Part shown: one piece after another, positions 24,864 to 33,786 of the stretch
How the letters are laid out: every line of letters begins with the position of its first letter
Numbering within the stretch: the stretch's first letter is position 1
Assembly: GCA_030429105.1 (NCBI GenBank)
Contig: JAUIDE010000022.1
Location: 1 to 46,417, forward strand
DNA from: Alphaproteobacteria bacterium
GTDB lineage: Bacteria; Pseudomonadota; Alphaproteobacteria; Rhodobacterales; Rhodobacteraceae
Direction of reading: 5' to 3'
DNA: 46,417 nucleotides
The notes under the pieces: generated by a model
The model's database searches: none
What the model was told of the DNA's origin: nothing
What the model saw: the letters and a program-made list of their open reading frames with translations, nothing else
Position numbers and translations under genes: made by a program

Positions 24864-25744
24864 AACTCGATCTCCATGCCGTCGAAGCCGATCTCCCACC
24901 CCGCCGACTCCGCGAGGCGCCGTTCCCGGCTCTCCGGCTGGAGCACGGGGTTGGTGTTGTTGATGTGGACGAAGACCTTTCGCGCCGTCAGCCCGGAAAG
25001 CCGCTCCAGCGTTCCGCCGGGGCCATGCATGGGCATGTGGCCCATCCGCCGCGCCGTCTTCTCCCCGGCGCCGAGGCGCGGCATCTCCTCGTTCTCCCAG
25101 GTCGTCCCGTCGAAGAGGATCAGGTCCGCCGAACGAAGCCTTGCGTCCAGATCGTCGGTGATTGCGGCGCAGCCGGGAATGCAGAGCGCGGTGCGGCCGC
25201 CAGAACGAAGCGCATAGCCCACCGTCATCTCCCCGACCTCCTCGGTCTTCACCTCTCCGGCCTCCCGGTAGAGCGGAGTCTTGCCCGGCACGGAGAAACT
25301 CTCGACCTCCAGTCCCGCCACATCGAAAAGCGCCCCCGGCGGAACCGGGCGTCGCCTGACAAGATCGGGGCTCATCACGCCGAAAATCGGGTTAGCCTCA
25401 AGCTCGCCGAGGATCTCCGGTGTCGCGAAAAGGTCGAACGCCGTCTTCTCCCGCAGCGTCAGCAGCCCGGCGACATGATCGACATCGCCATTCGTCAACG
25501 CGACGGCGACGAGCGGCGAGCCGCGCAGTTCCCTGGGCCAGAGCGCCGGGACCGCAGCCAGCTGGACGCGGATGTCGGGCGAGGCGTTCACGACCAGCCA
25601 GCGGCTTCCGTCCCCGGTCGCGGCGATCGAGGATTGTGTGAGCGGGGCAATCCGCCCCGCCCGCGCATCCGTGCAATTGCCGCATCCGCAATTCCATTGA
25701 GGGACGCCGCCGCCTGCGGCGGCGCCCAGAATCCGCAGCTTCAC
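24860..25744 (-). CDS. pqqB: PqqB, metallo-beta-lactamase-fold PQQ biosynthesis protein
   Basis: PqqB is a metallo-beta-lactamase-like protein that acts on the crosslinked Glu-Tyr intermediate of PQQ synthesis, probably as a hydroxylase. The 294-residue protein begins LRILGAAAGGGVPQWNCGCGNC, in which the cysteines form the structural zinc site, and has the modified metal motif TNGDVDHVAGLLTLRE (about 84-99). It starts with a GTG 16 bases after pqqA. The absence of the full HxHxDH motif is normal for PqqB. Confidence 0.95.
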   Translation of the reverse strand: MKLRILGAAAGGGVPQWNCGCGNCTDARAGRIAPLTQSSIAATGDGSRWLVVNASPDIRVQLAAVPALWPRELRGSPLVAVALTNGDVDHVAGLLTLREKTAFDLFATPEILGELEANPIFGVMSPDLVRRRPVPPGALFDVAGLEVESFSVPGKTPLYREAGEVKTEEVGEMTVGYALRSGGRTALCIPGCAAITDDLDARLRSADLILFDGTTWENEEMPRLGAGEKTARRMGHMPMHGPGGTLERLSGLTARKVFVHINNTNPVLQPESRERRLAESAGWEIGFDGMEIEL

Positions 25745-25760
25745 GACGAGAGTCGTCGCG

Positions 25761-25862
25761 TCAGATCGAATCGTCTCCGCGACGCTCGTCTTCCGCCGGC
25801 GCGTACATGTTGATTTCCATGCCGCAGTTCATTTCCTTCGCCTTGGGCGCGCTCCAGGCCAT
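25761..25862 (-). CDS. pqqA: PqqA, PQQ precursor peptide
   Basis: This 33-residue peptide is the substrate from which PQQ is cut. The conserved ExxxY is present as E16-I-N-M-Y20, whose side chains are fused by PqqE. The start ATG at 25862 has GGAAGGAAA upstream. The tail (APAEDERRGDDSI) is longer than in many PqqA peptides. It is the first gene of the operon, 16 bases before pqqB, so it is short enough to be missed by automatic gene finding. Confidence 0.93.
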   Translation of the reverse strand: MAWSAPKAKEMNCGMEINMYAPAEDERRGDDSI

Positions 25863-26018
25863 GAGATTTCCTTCCCTTGTCGTTGCAGGCCGCGTCGAGC
25901 ACGCGTCCATAGATTGCATGATGACTCCGAAACACGCCGCGCGCAATAAGACCAAGGGCCAGCATCGTGGCGCCAAAGTCCTGTGGCGGAGCGAGCGTCA
26001 CCGGCCTAGCGTCTCGGG
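25863..26018. promoter_or_regulatory. Divergent promoter region between pqqA and the NosR-like gene
   Basis: These 156 bases separate two divergent operons and must contain both promoters. I see no convincing -35/-10 pair and no clear palindrome. The minus strand has an A/T-richer patch (about 25905-25955) relative to its surroundings, the most likely place for the pqqA promoter. Confidence 0.5.
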
Positions 26019-28103
26019 ATGCGCGCCCTCGTCGTCGCCCTCTGCTGCCTCTGGGCCGGCCTCGCCGCCGCCGCGCCGATGGAGCGCGAGGCGCTCGCCG
26101 CGCTCGTCGTCCCGCCCTATTCGCTCGGCGAGCGGATCAACGACAAGGGCGTCCATCAGCTTCTGAACTCAGGCGGCGCCGAGGCCGGCTTCGTGTTCGA
26201 GACGGAGCCGCTCGCGCCGCTGCCGGGCTTCTCCGGCGCGCCGATCAACGTGCTCGTGACGCTCGATCTCGAAGGCGTCTTCATCGACGTGCGGCTCATC
26301 TCCCACAACGAGCCGATCTTCGTCTCCGGCCTCGGCGAGGCGCCGTTCCGCAAGTTCTTCGAACAGTATCGCGGGCTCTCGCTCGCCTCCTCGCTCGTCG
26401 TCGGCACGCCCTACGGCGAAGGAGAGGCCGGGAGCGCGCTCGTCTATCTCGACGGCGTGACGAAGGCGACCGCCTCCGTCCGCATCGCGCATGAGAGCGT
26501 GCTCGCCGCCGCGCTCGCCGTTGCGCGCGAGAAGATGGGCGGCGTCGCGCTCGGCCCGCCGGCGCGGCCGGATCCGGCGGTGGAAGAGGCGTTGGACTGG
26601 AACGATCTCGTCGAGCAAGGGATCGCGACGCGGCGGATCGTCAGCAACGCCGAATTGCAGGAAGCTTTCGCAGGCACCGTCTGGTTCGATGACGACCAAG
26701 AGGCGCTGGACGATCCGGAGGGCGTCTATCTCGATCTCTGGATCGTCGATCTCGGCCCGCCCTCCGTCGCCCGCGCCGCGCTGGCGCCGGAAACCTTCCG
26801 GGCGCTTCAGGGTTTCCTCGCGATCGCCGACAATGACGAGCCGATCCTCGTGATCGACGCCGGGCGGCACGGGCTCGTCTCGGAGGATTTCGTCCGGAAC
26901 ACGGCGCCGGACAGACTTTCCGCCCATCAGGGGGGCTTTCCCGTCGCCCTGCGCGATGCGGACCTGATCGTGGAGCTTGCGCCGGGCGCGCCGGAGGGCG
27001 CGGCGATGATCCTCCGCACGGATCGCCGCCTCGGCTTCGACCCGACCGCGGAATGGACGCTGGAGGCGACGGCGGTGCGGGAGCACGGCATGTTCCGGCC
27101 GGAAATCGGAACCGCCGTCTTCGCCGCCGCCCATGCCGCGCCGGAGCGGTTCTTCACCCGCCCGGAGGCGGTGGAGCCCGCCCCGGCCTGGGTGGAGGCG
27201 CTGCGCGGGCGGGCGGCGGACATGGTCGCGCTCGGCGCCTTTCTCGCGCTCCTGTTCGGCGTCATGGCGGGCGCGATGCGGCGCTTCGCGGCCCTGCCCG
27301 CCTTCGAGCCGACGCGCCTCGTCGCGCTCGCGGCGATGACCGCCTTCATCGGCTACTGGGGGCAAGGCCAGCTTTCCATCGTCACCCCGCTCGCCGCGCT
27401 GGCGGCGCTGAATGCGGGGGGGAGCCTCGAATTCCTGCTCTACGATCCCTTCTCGCTCCTGATATGGGCGGCGGTGATCGTCAGTTTCGTCCTCTGGGGC
27501 CGCGGTCTCTTCTGCGGCTGGCTTTGCCCGTTCGGCGCGCTGCAGGAATTCGCGGCGAAGGCGGGGCGGCTACTCCGGCTTCCGCAGATCCGGCCCTCCC
27601 CGCGTTGGGACCGACGGCTCAAGAGCCTCAAATACGTCCTGCTCGGCGGCCTCGTCGCCGTCGCCCTCCTCGCGCCGGAGCGGATCGACCTCGTGGCGGA
27701 GGTAGAGCCGTTCAAGACGTCGATCACCGTGCACTTCCAGCGGGAATGGTGGTTCGTCGCCTATGCCGTCTTCTGGCTCGGCCTCTCCATGATCCTCTTC
27801 AAGGGCTTCTGCCGCTATGTCTGCCCGCTCGGCGCGCTGATGGCGGTCGGCGGGCTCCTGCGCGGTCGGGACTGGATCGCCCGGCGTGTCGACTGCGGCT
27901 CCCCCTGTCAGCTCTGCCGGGTCAAGTGCGCCTATGGCGCAATCCGGGAGACGGGCAAGATCGACTATTCCGAGTGCTTCCAGTGCCTCGATTGCGTGAA
28001 GATTCATGACGACCGGGCGCAATGCGTGCCGCTCGTCCTCGCCGCGAAAGGGCGTTCGCTCGCGCCCCGCCCGCCGCGGCTGACCCCGGCGGCGGCGGAA
28101 TGA
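26019..28103 (+). CDS. NosR/NirI-like membrane flavo-iron-sulfur electron-transfer protein
   Basis: This 694-residue protein has a signal sequence (about 1-19), a periplasmic FMN-binding domain, several membrane helices (from about 400) and cytoplasmic [4Fe-4S] clusters. The flavinylation site is in DGVTKATAS (about 146-154), where a threonine receives FMN. Polyferredoxin-type motifs CGWLCPFGALQ (about 500) and CRYVCPLGA (about 598) sit in the membrane part, followed by CGSPCQLCRVKC and CFQCLDC near the C terminus. In denitrifiers NosR feeds electrons to N2O reductase; no nosZ is seen here. It is coupled to apbE (ATGA) and divergent from pqqA, suggesting a role in PQQ-linked or other periplasmic redox, by inference. 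Confidence 0.87.
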   Translation: MRALVVALCCLWAGLAAAAPMEREALAALVVPPYSLGERINDKGVHQLLNSGGAEAGFVFETEPLAPLPGFSGAPINVLVTLDLEGVFIDVRLISHNEPIFVSGLGEAPFRKFFEQYRGLSLASSLVVGTPYGEGEAGSALVYLDGVTKATASVRIAHESVLAAALAVAREKMGGVALGPPARPDPAVEEALDWNDLVEQGIATRRIVSNAELQEAFAGTVWFDDDQEALDDPEGVYLDLWIVDLGPPSVARAALAPETFRALQGFLAIADNDEPILVIDAGRHGLVSEDFVRNTAPDRLSAHQGGFPVALRDADLIVELAPGAPEGAAMILRTDRRLGFDPTAEWTLEATAVREHGMFRPEIGTAVFAAAHAAPERFFTRPEAVEPAPAWVEALRGRAADMVALGAFLALLFGVMAGAMRRFAALPAFEPTRLVALAAMTAFIGYWGQGQLSIVTPLAALAALNAGGSLEFLLYDPFSLLIWAAVIVSFVLWGRGLFCGWLCPFGALQEFAAKAGRLLRLPQIRPSPRWDRRLKSLKYVLLGGLVAVALLAPERIDLVAEVEPFKTSITVHFQREWWFVAYAVFWLGLSMILFKGFCRYVCPLGALMAVGGLLRGRDWIARRVDCGSPCQLCRVKCAYGAIRETGKIDYSECFQCLDCVKIHDDRAQCVPLVLAAKGRSLAPRPPRLTPAAAE

Positions 28104-28984
28104 ACCGGCGGCGCTTCATCGCGCTCGCCGGCGCGCTCGCCTTCGCCGGCCCTTCGGCCATGGCGGAGACGACGCGCTGGCGCGGCGTCGCACTCGGCGC
28201 CGAAGCCTCGATCACGATCCGAGGGCCGAAGGCAGAGGCCGAGCGCGCGATTGAGGCCGCGCGGGCCGCCATCCGCCGGGCGGAGGCGCTCTTCAGCCTC
28301 CATGACACCGAAAGCGCGCTCGCCCGCCTCAACCGGGACGGCGCGCTGGCGGGCCCGCCTTCAGAGCTTTCCGCCCTCCTCGCCCTCTCCGGCGTCCTGC
28401 ATGAGGCGACGGGCGGCCGCTTCGACCCGACCGTCCAGCCGCTCTGGCGGGCGCTTGCGACCGGCGAAGACGTGGAGGAAGCGGCCCGGCTCGTCGGCTG
28501 GCGCCGCGTCTCGCTCGCCCCCCTTCGCCTCGGGCAAGGGCAGGCGCTGACGCTGAACGGAATCGCGCAGGGCTTCGCGACCGACATGGCGGCGGAGGCG
28601 CTGAAGGCCGCGGGCGCGCGGGAGGTTCTGGTCAATCTCGGCGAATTCCGCGCGGCGGGCGGGCGCTGGCGGATCGGCGTGGAGGACCCGGCCGCCGGCC
28701 TCGTCGCCGTCGCGCCGCTCGCGGAGGGCGCGCTGGCGACCTCGTCGCCCGGCGCGCTGAGCGTGGGCGGACGCGCGCACATCCTCGGCCCCTCAGGCGA
28801 GGCGCCGCTCTGGTCCACCGTAACCGTGGAGGCCGCCAGCGCCGCGCTGGCCGACGGCCTCTCGACCGCGCTCGTCCTCACGCCCGAGCGGGAGGCGCGG
28901 GCAATCCTCGCCAGCCTCCCCGGCGCCCGCCGCGCGCTTCTGATCGGCTTCGACGGCGCGGTTCGCGAGGTCGCGGCTGCCTGA
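28100..28984 (+). CDS. apbE: ApbE, FAD:protein FMN transferase
   Basis: ApbE covalently attaches FMN from FAD to a threonine of target proteins in the periplasm. This 294-residue protein has a signal with twin-arginine character (NRRRFIALAG), the fold segments FDPTVQPLW, LNGIAQGFATD and the metal-binding ADGLSTAL near residue 255. Its ATG overlaps the NosR-like gene stop (ATGA), so the two are made together, and the FMN-binding site of the NosR-like protein is the obvious target. The length is slightly short for the family but no core motif is missing. Confidence 0.92.
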   Translation: MNRRRFIALAGALAFAGPSAMAETTRWRGVALGAEASITIRGPKAEAERAIEAARAAIRRAEALFSLHDTESALARLNRDGALAGPPSELSALLALSGVLHEATGGRFDPTVQPLWRALATGEDVEEAARLVGWRRVSLAPLRLGQGQALTLNGIAQGFATDMAAEALKAAGAREVLVNLGEFRAAGGRWRIGVEDPAAGLVAVAPLAEGALATSSPGALSVGGRAHILGPSGEAPLWSTVTVEAASAALADGLSTALVLTPEREARAILASLPGARRALLIGFDGAVREVAAA

Positions 28985-28991
28985 AATGCGA

Positions 28992-29014
28992 AAGGCCCGC
29001 CTTGGGCGGGCCTT
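28992..29014. terminator. Bidirectional hairpin terminator between apbE and coxM
   Basis: A 10-base-pair perfect stem (28992-29001 with 29005-29014, loop TTG) follows the apbE stop. T-rich sequence lies on both sides (CTTCTTTTT at about 29027 on the plus strand, TTTCGCATTTC on the minus strand), so it could end both convergent operons. Confidence 0.82.
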
Positions 29015-29035
29015 CCTTCAGTCTCCGCTTCTTTT

Positions 29036-29824
29036 TCAGCAGGCTTTGACGGCCCGCTTTGTCATGACGGCGACGAGATGCGCCCGGTATTCGGGCGATC
29101 CGTGGATATCCCCGATCATGCCGTCTGCGGCGGGGGCGGGGGGGACGGAGTCCGGGGAGAAGTTGCCGGCGAGGGCGTCCTCGGCGGCCGTCCAGCGGAA
29201 GACGCCGCTTTCGGAGGCTCCGGTGACGGCGACGCGGACGCCGCCCGCGCCCTTCGACACGAACACGCCGACGAGGGCGAAGCGGGAGGCGGGCTGGACG
29301 AACTTCATGTAGGCGGCCTTCTCGGGGATCGGGAAGGAGACCCCGGTGACGATCTGGCCCGCGTCGAGCGCGGTGGCGAACATGCCCTGGAAGAACTCGT
29401 CCGCCGCCATGTCCCCGGCCGAGGAATGGATCGTCGCGCCGAGGCCGAGGCAGGCCGAGGGGTAGCAGGCGGAGGGGTCGTTGTTCGCGACCGAGCCGCC
29501 GATCGTCCCCTTGTGGCGCACCGCCGGGTCGCCGATATGCGCGGCGAGTTGGGCGAGGGCGGGGATCGCCGCCTTCACCCCCGCATGGTCCGCGACACTC
29601 TGGTGCGTCACGGCGCCGCCGATCTTCACCATCCCGCCCGCGACCTCGATCCCCTTCATCTCCGCAATGCCGGAGAGGTCGATGAGGGCGGAGGGCGCGG
29701 CGAGGCGCGCCTTCAGCGTCGGGATCAGCGTCTGCCCGCCGGAGATCGGCTGGGCGTCCTCCGCCTTCAGCGCGGCGAGCGCGTCGGAGACGGAGCCGGC
29801 CTTCTGATAGTCGAATGCGTACAT
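29036..29824 (-). CDS. coxM: CO dehydrogenase-type FAD subunit (CoxM)
   Basis: This 262-residue medium subunit of a three-subunit molybdenum hydroxylase binds FAD and passes electrons onward. The FAD loops are ISGGQTLIPTLKARLA (about 27-42) and HKGTIGGSVANNDPSA (about 103-118). The C-terminal domain follows with normal length. It is the last gene of the coxGSLM operon, 13 bases after coxL. The physiological electron acceptor is not evident. Confidence 0.9.
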   Translation of the reverse strand: MYAFDYQKAGSVSDALAALKAEDAQPISGGQTLIPTLKARLAAPSALIDLSGIAEMKGIEVAGGMVKIGGAVTHQSVADHAGVKAAIPALAQLAAHIGDPAVRHKGTIGGSVANNDPSACYPSACLGLGATIHSSAGDMAADEFFQGMFATALDAGQIVTGVSFPIPEKAAYMKFVQPASRFALVGVFVSKGAGGVRVAVTGASESGVFRWTAAEDALAGNFSPDSVPPAPAADGMIGDIHGSPEYRAHLVAVMTKRAVKAC

Positions 29825-29837
29825 TGCTCTCTCTCCC

Positions 29838-32213
29838 TTACTTCGCGCTCTGGATCGCGGCCCAGACCCGCGACGGGCTGAGCGGCATGTCGATATGCTC
29901 CACCCCGATCCCGCCGGCGTTCAGCGCGTCGAGAACGGCGTTGACGAGCGCGGGCGGCGAGCCGATCGCCCCGGCCTCGCCGCAGCCCTTCACGCCCAAT
30001 GGGTTGTGCGTGCAGGGCGTCTGGCAGGAATGATCCACCGCATACATCGGCAGGTCGTCCGCCCGCGGCATGGCGTAGTCCATGTAGGAGCCGGTCAGGA
30101 GCTGGCCGTTCGCGTCATAGACCGCGCTTTCGAGCAGCGCCTGGCCGATCCCCTGCGCGATCCCGCCATGGACCTGGCCCGTCACGATCATCGGGTTGAT
30201 CACGTTCCCGAAATCGTCCGCCGCCGAGAAGGCGAGGAGCGTGACCGCCCCCGTCTCCGGGTCGACCTCGACCTCGGCGGCGTAGGCCCCGGCCGGATAG
30301 GTGAAGTTCGACGGGTCGTAGAACGCCGTCTCCTCCAGCCCGGGCTCGATGCTCTCCAGCGGGTAGTTGTGCGGCACATAGGCCGCCAGAGCCACCGACC
30401 CGAAATCCACCTTCTTGTCGGTGCCCGCGACCGAGAAGACGCCGTTCGCGAACTCCACGTCCTCGACCGCCGCCTCCATCAGGTGGCTCGCGATGCGTTT
30501 GGCCTTGGCGATGATCTTCTCCGCCGCCCGCACCATCGCCGCCCCGCCGACCGCGATGGAGCGCGAGCCGTAGGTGCCCATGCCCATCGGGCCGCGGCCC
30601 GTGTCGCCGTGGACGATCTCCACATTCGCCTCCGGGCAGCCGAACATCTCCGCGATCACCTGCGGGAAGGTCGTCTCGTGCCCCTGGCCGTGGCTGTGGC
30701 TCCCCGTCATCACCACGATCCCGCCGGCGGCGTTCACCCGCACCGTCGCGCTCTCGTAGAGCCCCGCCCGGGCGCCGAGCTGGCCGACGAGGTTGGAGGG
30801 GGCGATGCCGCAGGCCTCGATATAGGAGGAGAGGCCGAGCCCGCGCAGCTTGCCGCGCTTCGCGCTCTCCGCCCGCCGCGCCTCGAAGCCGGCGAAGTCC
30901 GCGATCTCCACCAGCTTGTCCATCGTCGCGTGATAGTCGCCCGTGTCATAGGCGACGGCGACCGGCGTCTGGTAGGGGAAGGCGTCCGCCGGGATGAAGT
31001 TCCGCCGCCGGATCTCCACCGGGTCGATCCCCATCTCCCGCGCCGCCTTGTCGATGACGCGCTCGAGCTGGAAGGTCGCCTCGGGCCGCCCGGCCCCGCG
31101 ATAGGCGTCCACCGGCACCGTGTTGGTGAAGACCGCCTTCACGTTGCAGTAGATCAGCGGCGTCGTGTAGGTGCCGGCCATCAGCGTGCCGTGCAGCCAG
31201 GTCGGAACCGAGGGCGCGAAGGTCGAGAGATAGGCGCCCATGTTGGCCAGCGTCGCCGTGCGGATCGCGAGGAACTTGCCGTCCTTGTCCAGCGCCAGCT
31301 CGATCTTCGTCACATGGTCGCGGCCGTGCGCGTCCGTGATGAAGGCCTCGGAGCGGTCCGCCGTCCACTTCACCGGCTTGTTCAGCGCCTTCGCCGCGAA
31401 GGTGCAGAACGCCTCCTCGGCGTAGTGGAAGATCTTCGTCCCGAAGCCGCCGCCGACATCCGGCGCGATCACCCGGAGCTTGTGCTCCGGAATGCCGAGC
31501 ACGAAGGCCCCCATCAGGAGCCGGATCACATGTGGGTTCTGGCTCGTCGTGTAGAGCGTCGAGTCGCCCGAGGCCCGGTTGAAGTCGCCGATGGCGACGC
31601 GCGGCTCCATCGGGTTCGCCACCAGCCGGTTGTTCGTGAGCTCCAGCGTGGTGACGTGATGCGCGGACTTGATCGCCGCGTCCACCGCCTCCCGATTCTC
31701 CTCGACGAAGCCCCAGTCATAGCAGAGATTGTCCGGCGCCTCGTCATGCACCGCCGGAGCCGCGCCCGAGATCGCCGCCCGCATGTCGACGACCGCCGGA
31801 AGCTCCTCGATCTCGACGCCGATGGCCTCCGCCGCGTCCCGCGCCTCGGCGAGGCTCTTCGCCACCACCGCCGCGATCGGGTCTCCGACATGGCGGACCT
31901 TGCCGCTCGCGAGGATCGGGTGCCGCGGCTCCTTCATCACCTCGCCGTTCCGGCTCGTGATCTGCCAGCCGCAGGGGAGCCCGCCGACCGCCTCGAAATC
32001 CGCGCCGGTGAAGATCCGGAGCACGCCCGGCATCTTCGAGGCCGCCGCCGTGTCCACGCTCACGATCTTTCCATGCGCCACGGTCGAGCGCAGGAAATAG
32101 GCGTAGGTCTGACCGGCGACGTTGATGTCGTCGGTGTAGTTCCCCGCTCCGGTCAGGAAGCGCACATCCTCGCGGCGCTTGATCGAAGCGCCGATTCCGC
32201 TGTCCTTGGGCAT
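29838..32213 (-). CDS. coxL: Form II CO dehydrogenase-like molybdenum hydroxylase large subunit (CoxL)
   Basis: This 791-residue large subunit binds the molybdenum cofactor. The active-site loop is AYRGAGR (370-376), the form II signature; true CO-oxidising form I enzymes carry AYXCSFR with the copper-binding cysteine. The catalytic glutamate is E746 in GCGEAGAIG. The start at 32213 follows GGGAGG. It has no export signal, so unlike IorB it is cytoplasmic. Form II enzymes act on substrates such as aldehydes or heterocycles that are mostly not known; I would not annotate it as a CO oxidase. Confidence 0.9.
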   Translation of the reverse strand: MPKDSGIGASIKRREDVRFLTGAGNYTDDINVAGQTYAYFLRSTVAHGKIVSVDTAAASKMPGVLRIFTGADFEAVGGLPCGWQITSRNGEVMKEPRHPILASGKVRHVGDPIAAVVAKSLAEARDAAEAIGVEIEELPAVVDMRAAISGAAPAVHDEAPDNLCYDWGFVEENREAVDAAIKSAHHVTTLELTNNRLVANPMEPRVAIGDFNRASGDSTLYTTSQNPHVIRLLMGAFVLGIPEHKLRVIAPDVGGGFGTKIFHYAEEAFCTFAAKALNKPVKWTADRSEAFITDAHGRDHVTKIELALDKDGKFLAIRTATLANMGAYLSTFAPSVPTWLHGTLMAGTYTTPLIYCNVKAVFTNTVPVDAYRGAGRPEATFQLERVIDKAAREMGIDPVEIRRRNFIPADAFPYQTPVAVAYDTGDYHATMDKLVEIADFAGFEARRAESAKRGKLRGLGLSSYIEACGIAPSNLVGQLGARAGLYESATVRVNAAGGIVVMTGSHSHGQGHETTFPQVIAEMFGCPEANVEIVHGDTGRGPMGMGTYGSRSIAVGGAAMVRAAEKIIAKAKRIASHLMEAAVEDVEFANGVFSVAGTDKKVDFGSVALAAYVPHNYPLESIEPGLEETAFYDPSNFTYPAGAYAAEVEVDPETGAVTLLAFSAADDFGNVINPMIVTGQVHGGIAQGIGQALLESAVYDANGQLLTGSYMDYAMPRADDLPMYAVDHSCQTPCTHNPLGVKGCGEAGAIGSPPALVNAVLDALNAGGIGVEHIDMPLSPSRVWAAIQSAK

Positions 32214-32236
32214 CGCCCGTCCTCCCTGTTCGGTTC

Positions 32237-32725
32237 TTATTCCGCCGCGACCGCCTCGCCGCGCAGCGTCGCCGCCGCCGCGAGGATCGCCTTCACGATG
32301 TTGTGGTAGCCCGTGCAGCGGCAGATATTGCCCTCGAGATAGGCCCGCACCTCCGCCTCCGACGGGTTCGCGTTCCGGTTCAGGAGGTCCGCCGCGCTCA
32401 TCACCATGCCCGGCGTGCAGAAGCCGCACTGCAGCCCGTGATGCTCCTGGAACGCCGCCTGGATCACCGACAGCGTCCCGTCCGGCGCCGCCATGCCCTC
32501 GATGGTCATGACCTCCGCGCCGTCCGCCGCCGCCGCCAGCATGTTGCAGGCCTTCACGCTCTCGCCGTCCACATGCACCACGCAGGCCCCGCACTGGCCC
32601 GTGTCGCAGCCCACATGCGTCCCCGTCAGGCCGAGATGATCGCGCAGGAACTGCACCAGCAGCGTCCGCCCCTCGACCTCGCCCGAAACGGCCTCGCCGT
32701 TCACCTTCATCGAAATCTTCGTCAT
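32237..32725 (-). CDS. coxS: CO dehydrogenase-type [2Fe-2S] subunit (CoxS)
   Basis: This 162-residue small subunit carries two [2Fe-2S] clusters: C40, C45, C48, C60 for the plant-type cluster and C100, C103, C135, C137 for the second. The family motifs [17 protein letters not shown] and CRCTGY are complete. A GGGAGG ribosome site precedes the ATG, and coxL starts 23 bases after its stop. The gene order S-L-M is that of form II clusters. Confidence 0.92.
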   Translation of the reverse strand: MTKISMKVNGEAVSGEVEGRTLLVQFLRDHLGLTGTHVGCDTGQCGACVVHVDGESVKACNMLAAAADGAEVMTIEGMAAPDGTLSVIQAAFQEHHGLQCGFCTPGMVMSAADLLNRNANPSEAEVRAYLEGNICRCTGYHNIVKAILAAAATLRGEAVAAE

Positions 32726-32794
32726 GCCGTCCTCCCTGGTCGCCCCCGCCAGAGCGGGGGCCGAATCTCGGTCTCTCTCCGGCCCGTCCGGCCG

Positions 32795-33343
32795 CTAGCC
32801 CGTCAGCCGCTTCAGCCAGCCCTTCTTCGCAGGCTTGTCGCCCGTTCCCGCGCCCGCGTCATCCCCCGAAGCGCCCGGGCCGCCCGCGCTTTCCACAGTC
32901 CCGCCGCCCTCCACCACCTTCTGGAAGGTCGCGAAGAACTCGTCCGCAAGCTTCTTCGCGAAGCCGTCGATCAGACGCGCGCCAAGCTGCGCGATCTTGC
33001 CGCCGACCTTCGCGTCCACGTCATAGGAAAGCTCCGTGCCCCCCTCGACCTCCGCAAGCCGCACATTCGCCCCGCCCTTCGCGAACCCCGCAGCCCCGCC
33101 CTTCCCCTCGCCCGAGATCCGGTAGCTCGAAGGCGCGTCGATGTCGCTCAGCTCCACAGCCCCCCGGAACGTCGCCGAAACAGGACCAACCTTCTGCTTC
33201 ACGACAGCCTCGAATGACGTCTCCGACGTCTTCTCCAAACTCTCGCAACCCGGAATGCACGCCTTCAGAACATCAGGATCGTTCAGCGCAGACCAGACCG
33301 TCCCGCGGTCCGCTGAGATCAGTCTCGTGCCCGTAAGTTGCAT
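32795..33343 (-). CDS. coxG: CoxG-like SRPBCC protein
   Basis: This 182-residue protein has the CoxG (START/SRPBCC) fold over residues 1-145, with IPGCESLE (about 30-37) and the core GPVSATFRG. A low-complexity glycine/alanine linker and a basic tail (KKGWLKRLTG) follow. CoxG proteins bind quinones and help recruit or mature the Cox enzyme at the membrane, and the basic tail may serve that. It heads the operon, 69 bases before coxS. Confidence 0.85.
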   Translation of the reverse strand: MQLTGTRLISADRGTVWSALNDPDVLKACIPGCESLEKTSETSFEAVVKQKVGPVSATFRGAVELSDIDAPSSYRISGEGKGGAAGFAKGGANVRLAEVEGGTELSYDVDAKVGGKIAQLGARLIDGFAKKLADEFFATFQKVVEGGGTVESAGGPGASGDDAGAGTGDKPAKKGWLKRLTG

Positions 33344-33432
33344 GGCGCGTCTCCCGTCCGCCTGTCGCGGGCGAAGCTAGACGAAACGCCGCCCGGGGAA
33401 CAAGGCGATTCCCGCCGGCGGCGCGCCGCCCG

Positions 33433-33720
33433 TCAGAAGATCGTAGCGAGGGTCTCGAATTTCGGTGGCTCGCGCAGCATGCCGCCGAGCGTTTCGAGGT
33501 CGCCGCGCTCCGCCCGCCAGGCGAGATAGGCCTGCTGGCTCTCGATCCGGTCCCAGATCTCGTAGACCGTGATCGTCTCCGTCTCAGGGTCGCCTGCAGC
33601 GCGGATCAGTTCCGCCCCGTCGCGCGCCGCGGTGTCGGGCAGGATGGCCGCCATCGTGGCGGAGAGGTCGGCATAGGTTCCGGGTTTCGCCTTCAGCGTG
33701 AGAACGACGGTGACGGACAT
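33433..33720 (-). CDS. Antibiotic biosynthesis monooxygenase (ABM) family protein
   Basis: This 95-residue protein has the ferredoxin-like fold of the ABM/YgiN family, with the typical VTVVLTLKAKPG strand at the start and YEIWDRIESQQAYLAW in the middle. Proteins of this size are quinol or small aromatic monooxygenases, or have lost activity; this one cannot be assigned. It lies between coxG and the PccR regulator with gaps of 89 and 66 bases, in which I saw no other gene. Confidence 0.82.
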   Translation of the reverse strand: MSVTVVLTLKAKPGTYADLSATMAAILPDTAARDGAELIRAAGDPETETITVYEIWDRIESQQAYLAWRAERGDLETLGGMLREPPKFETLATIF

Positions 33721-33786
33721 GGGCGTTTCCTTGTCTTTTGGTTGTGGCGGCACGCTGGCCCGCAGGATGCGCGCCGTCAACCGCGT

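Noticed and set aside
26019-28103. NosR as evidence for denitrification
   Set aside because: No nosZ, nosD or nosL found in the window; the protein is named by fold only.
29036-33343. Aerobic CO oxidation operon
   Set aside because: The form I active-site cysteine loop is missing, so genes are named cox by family only.
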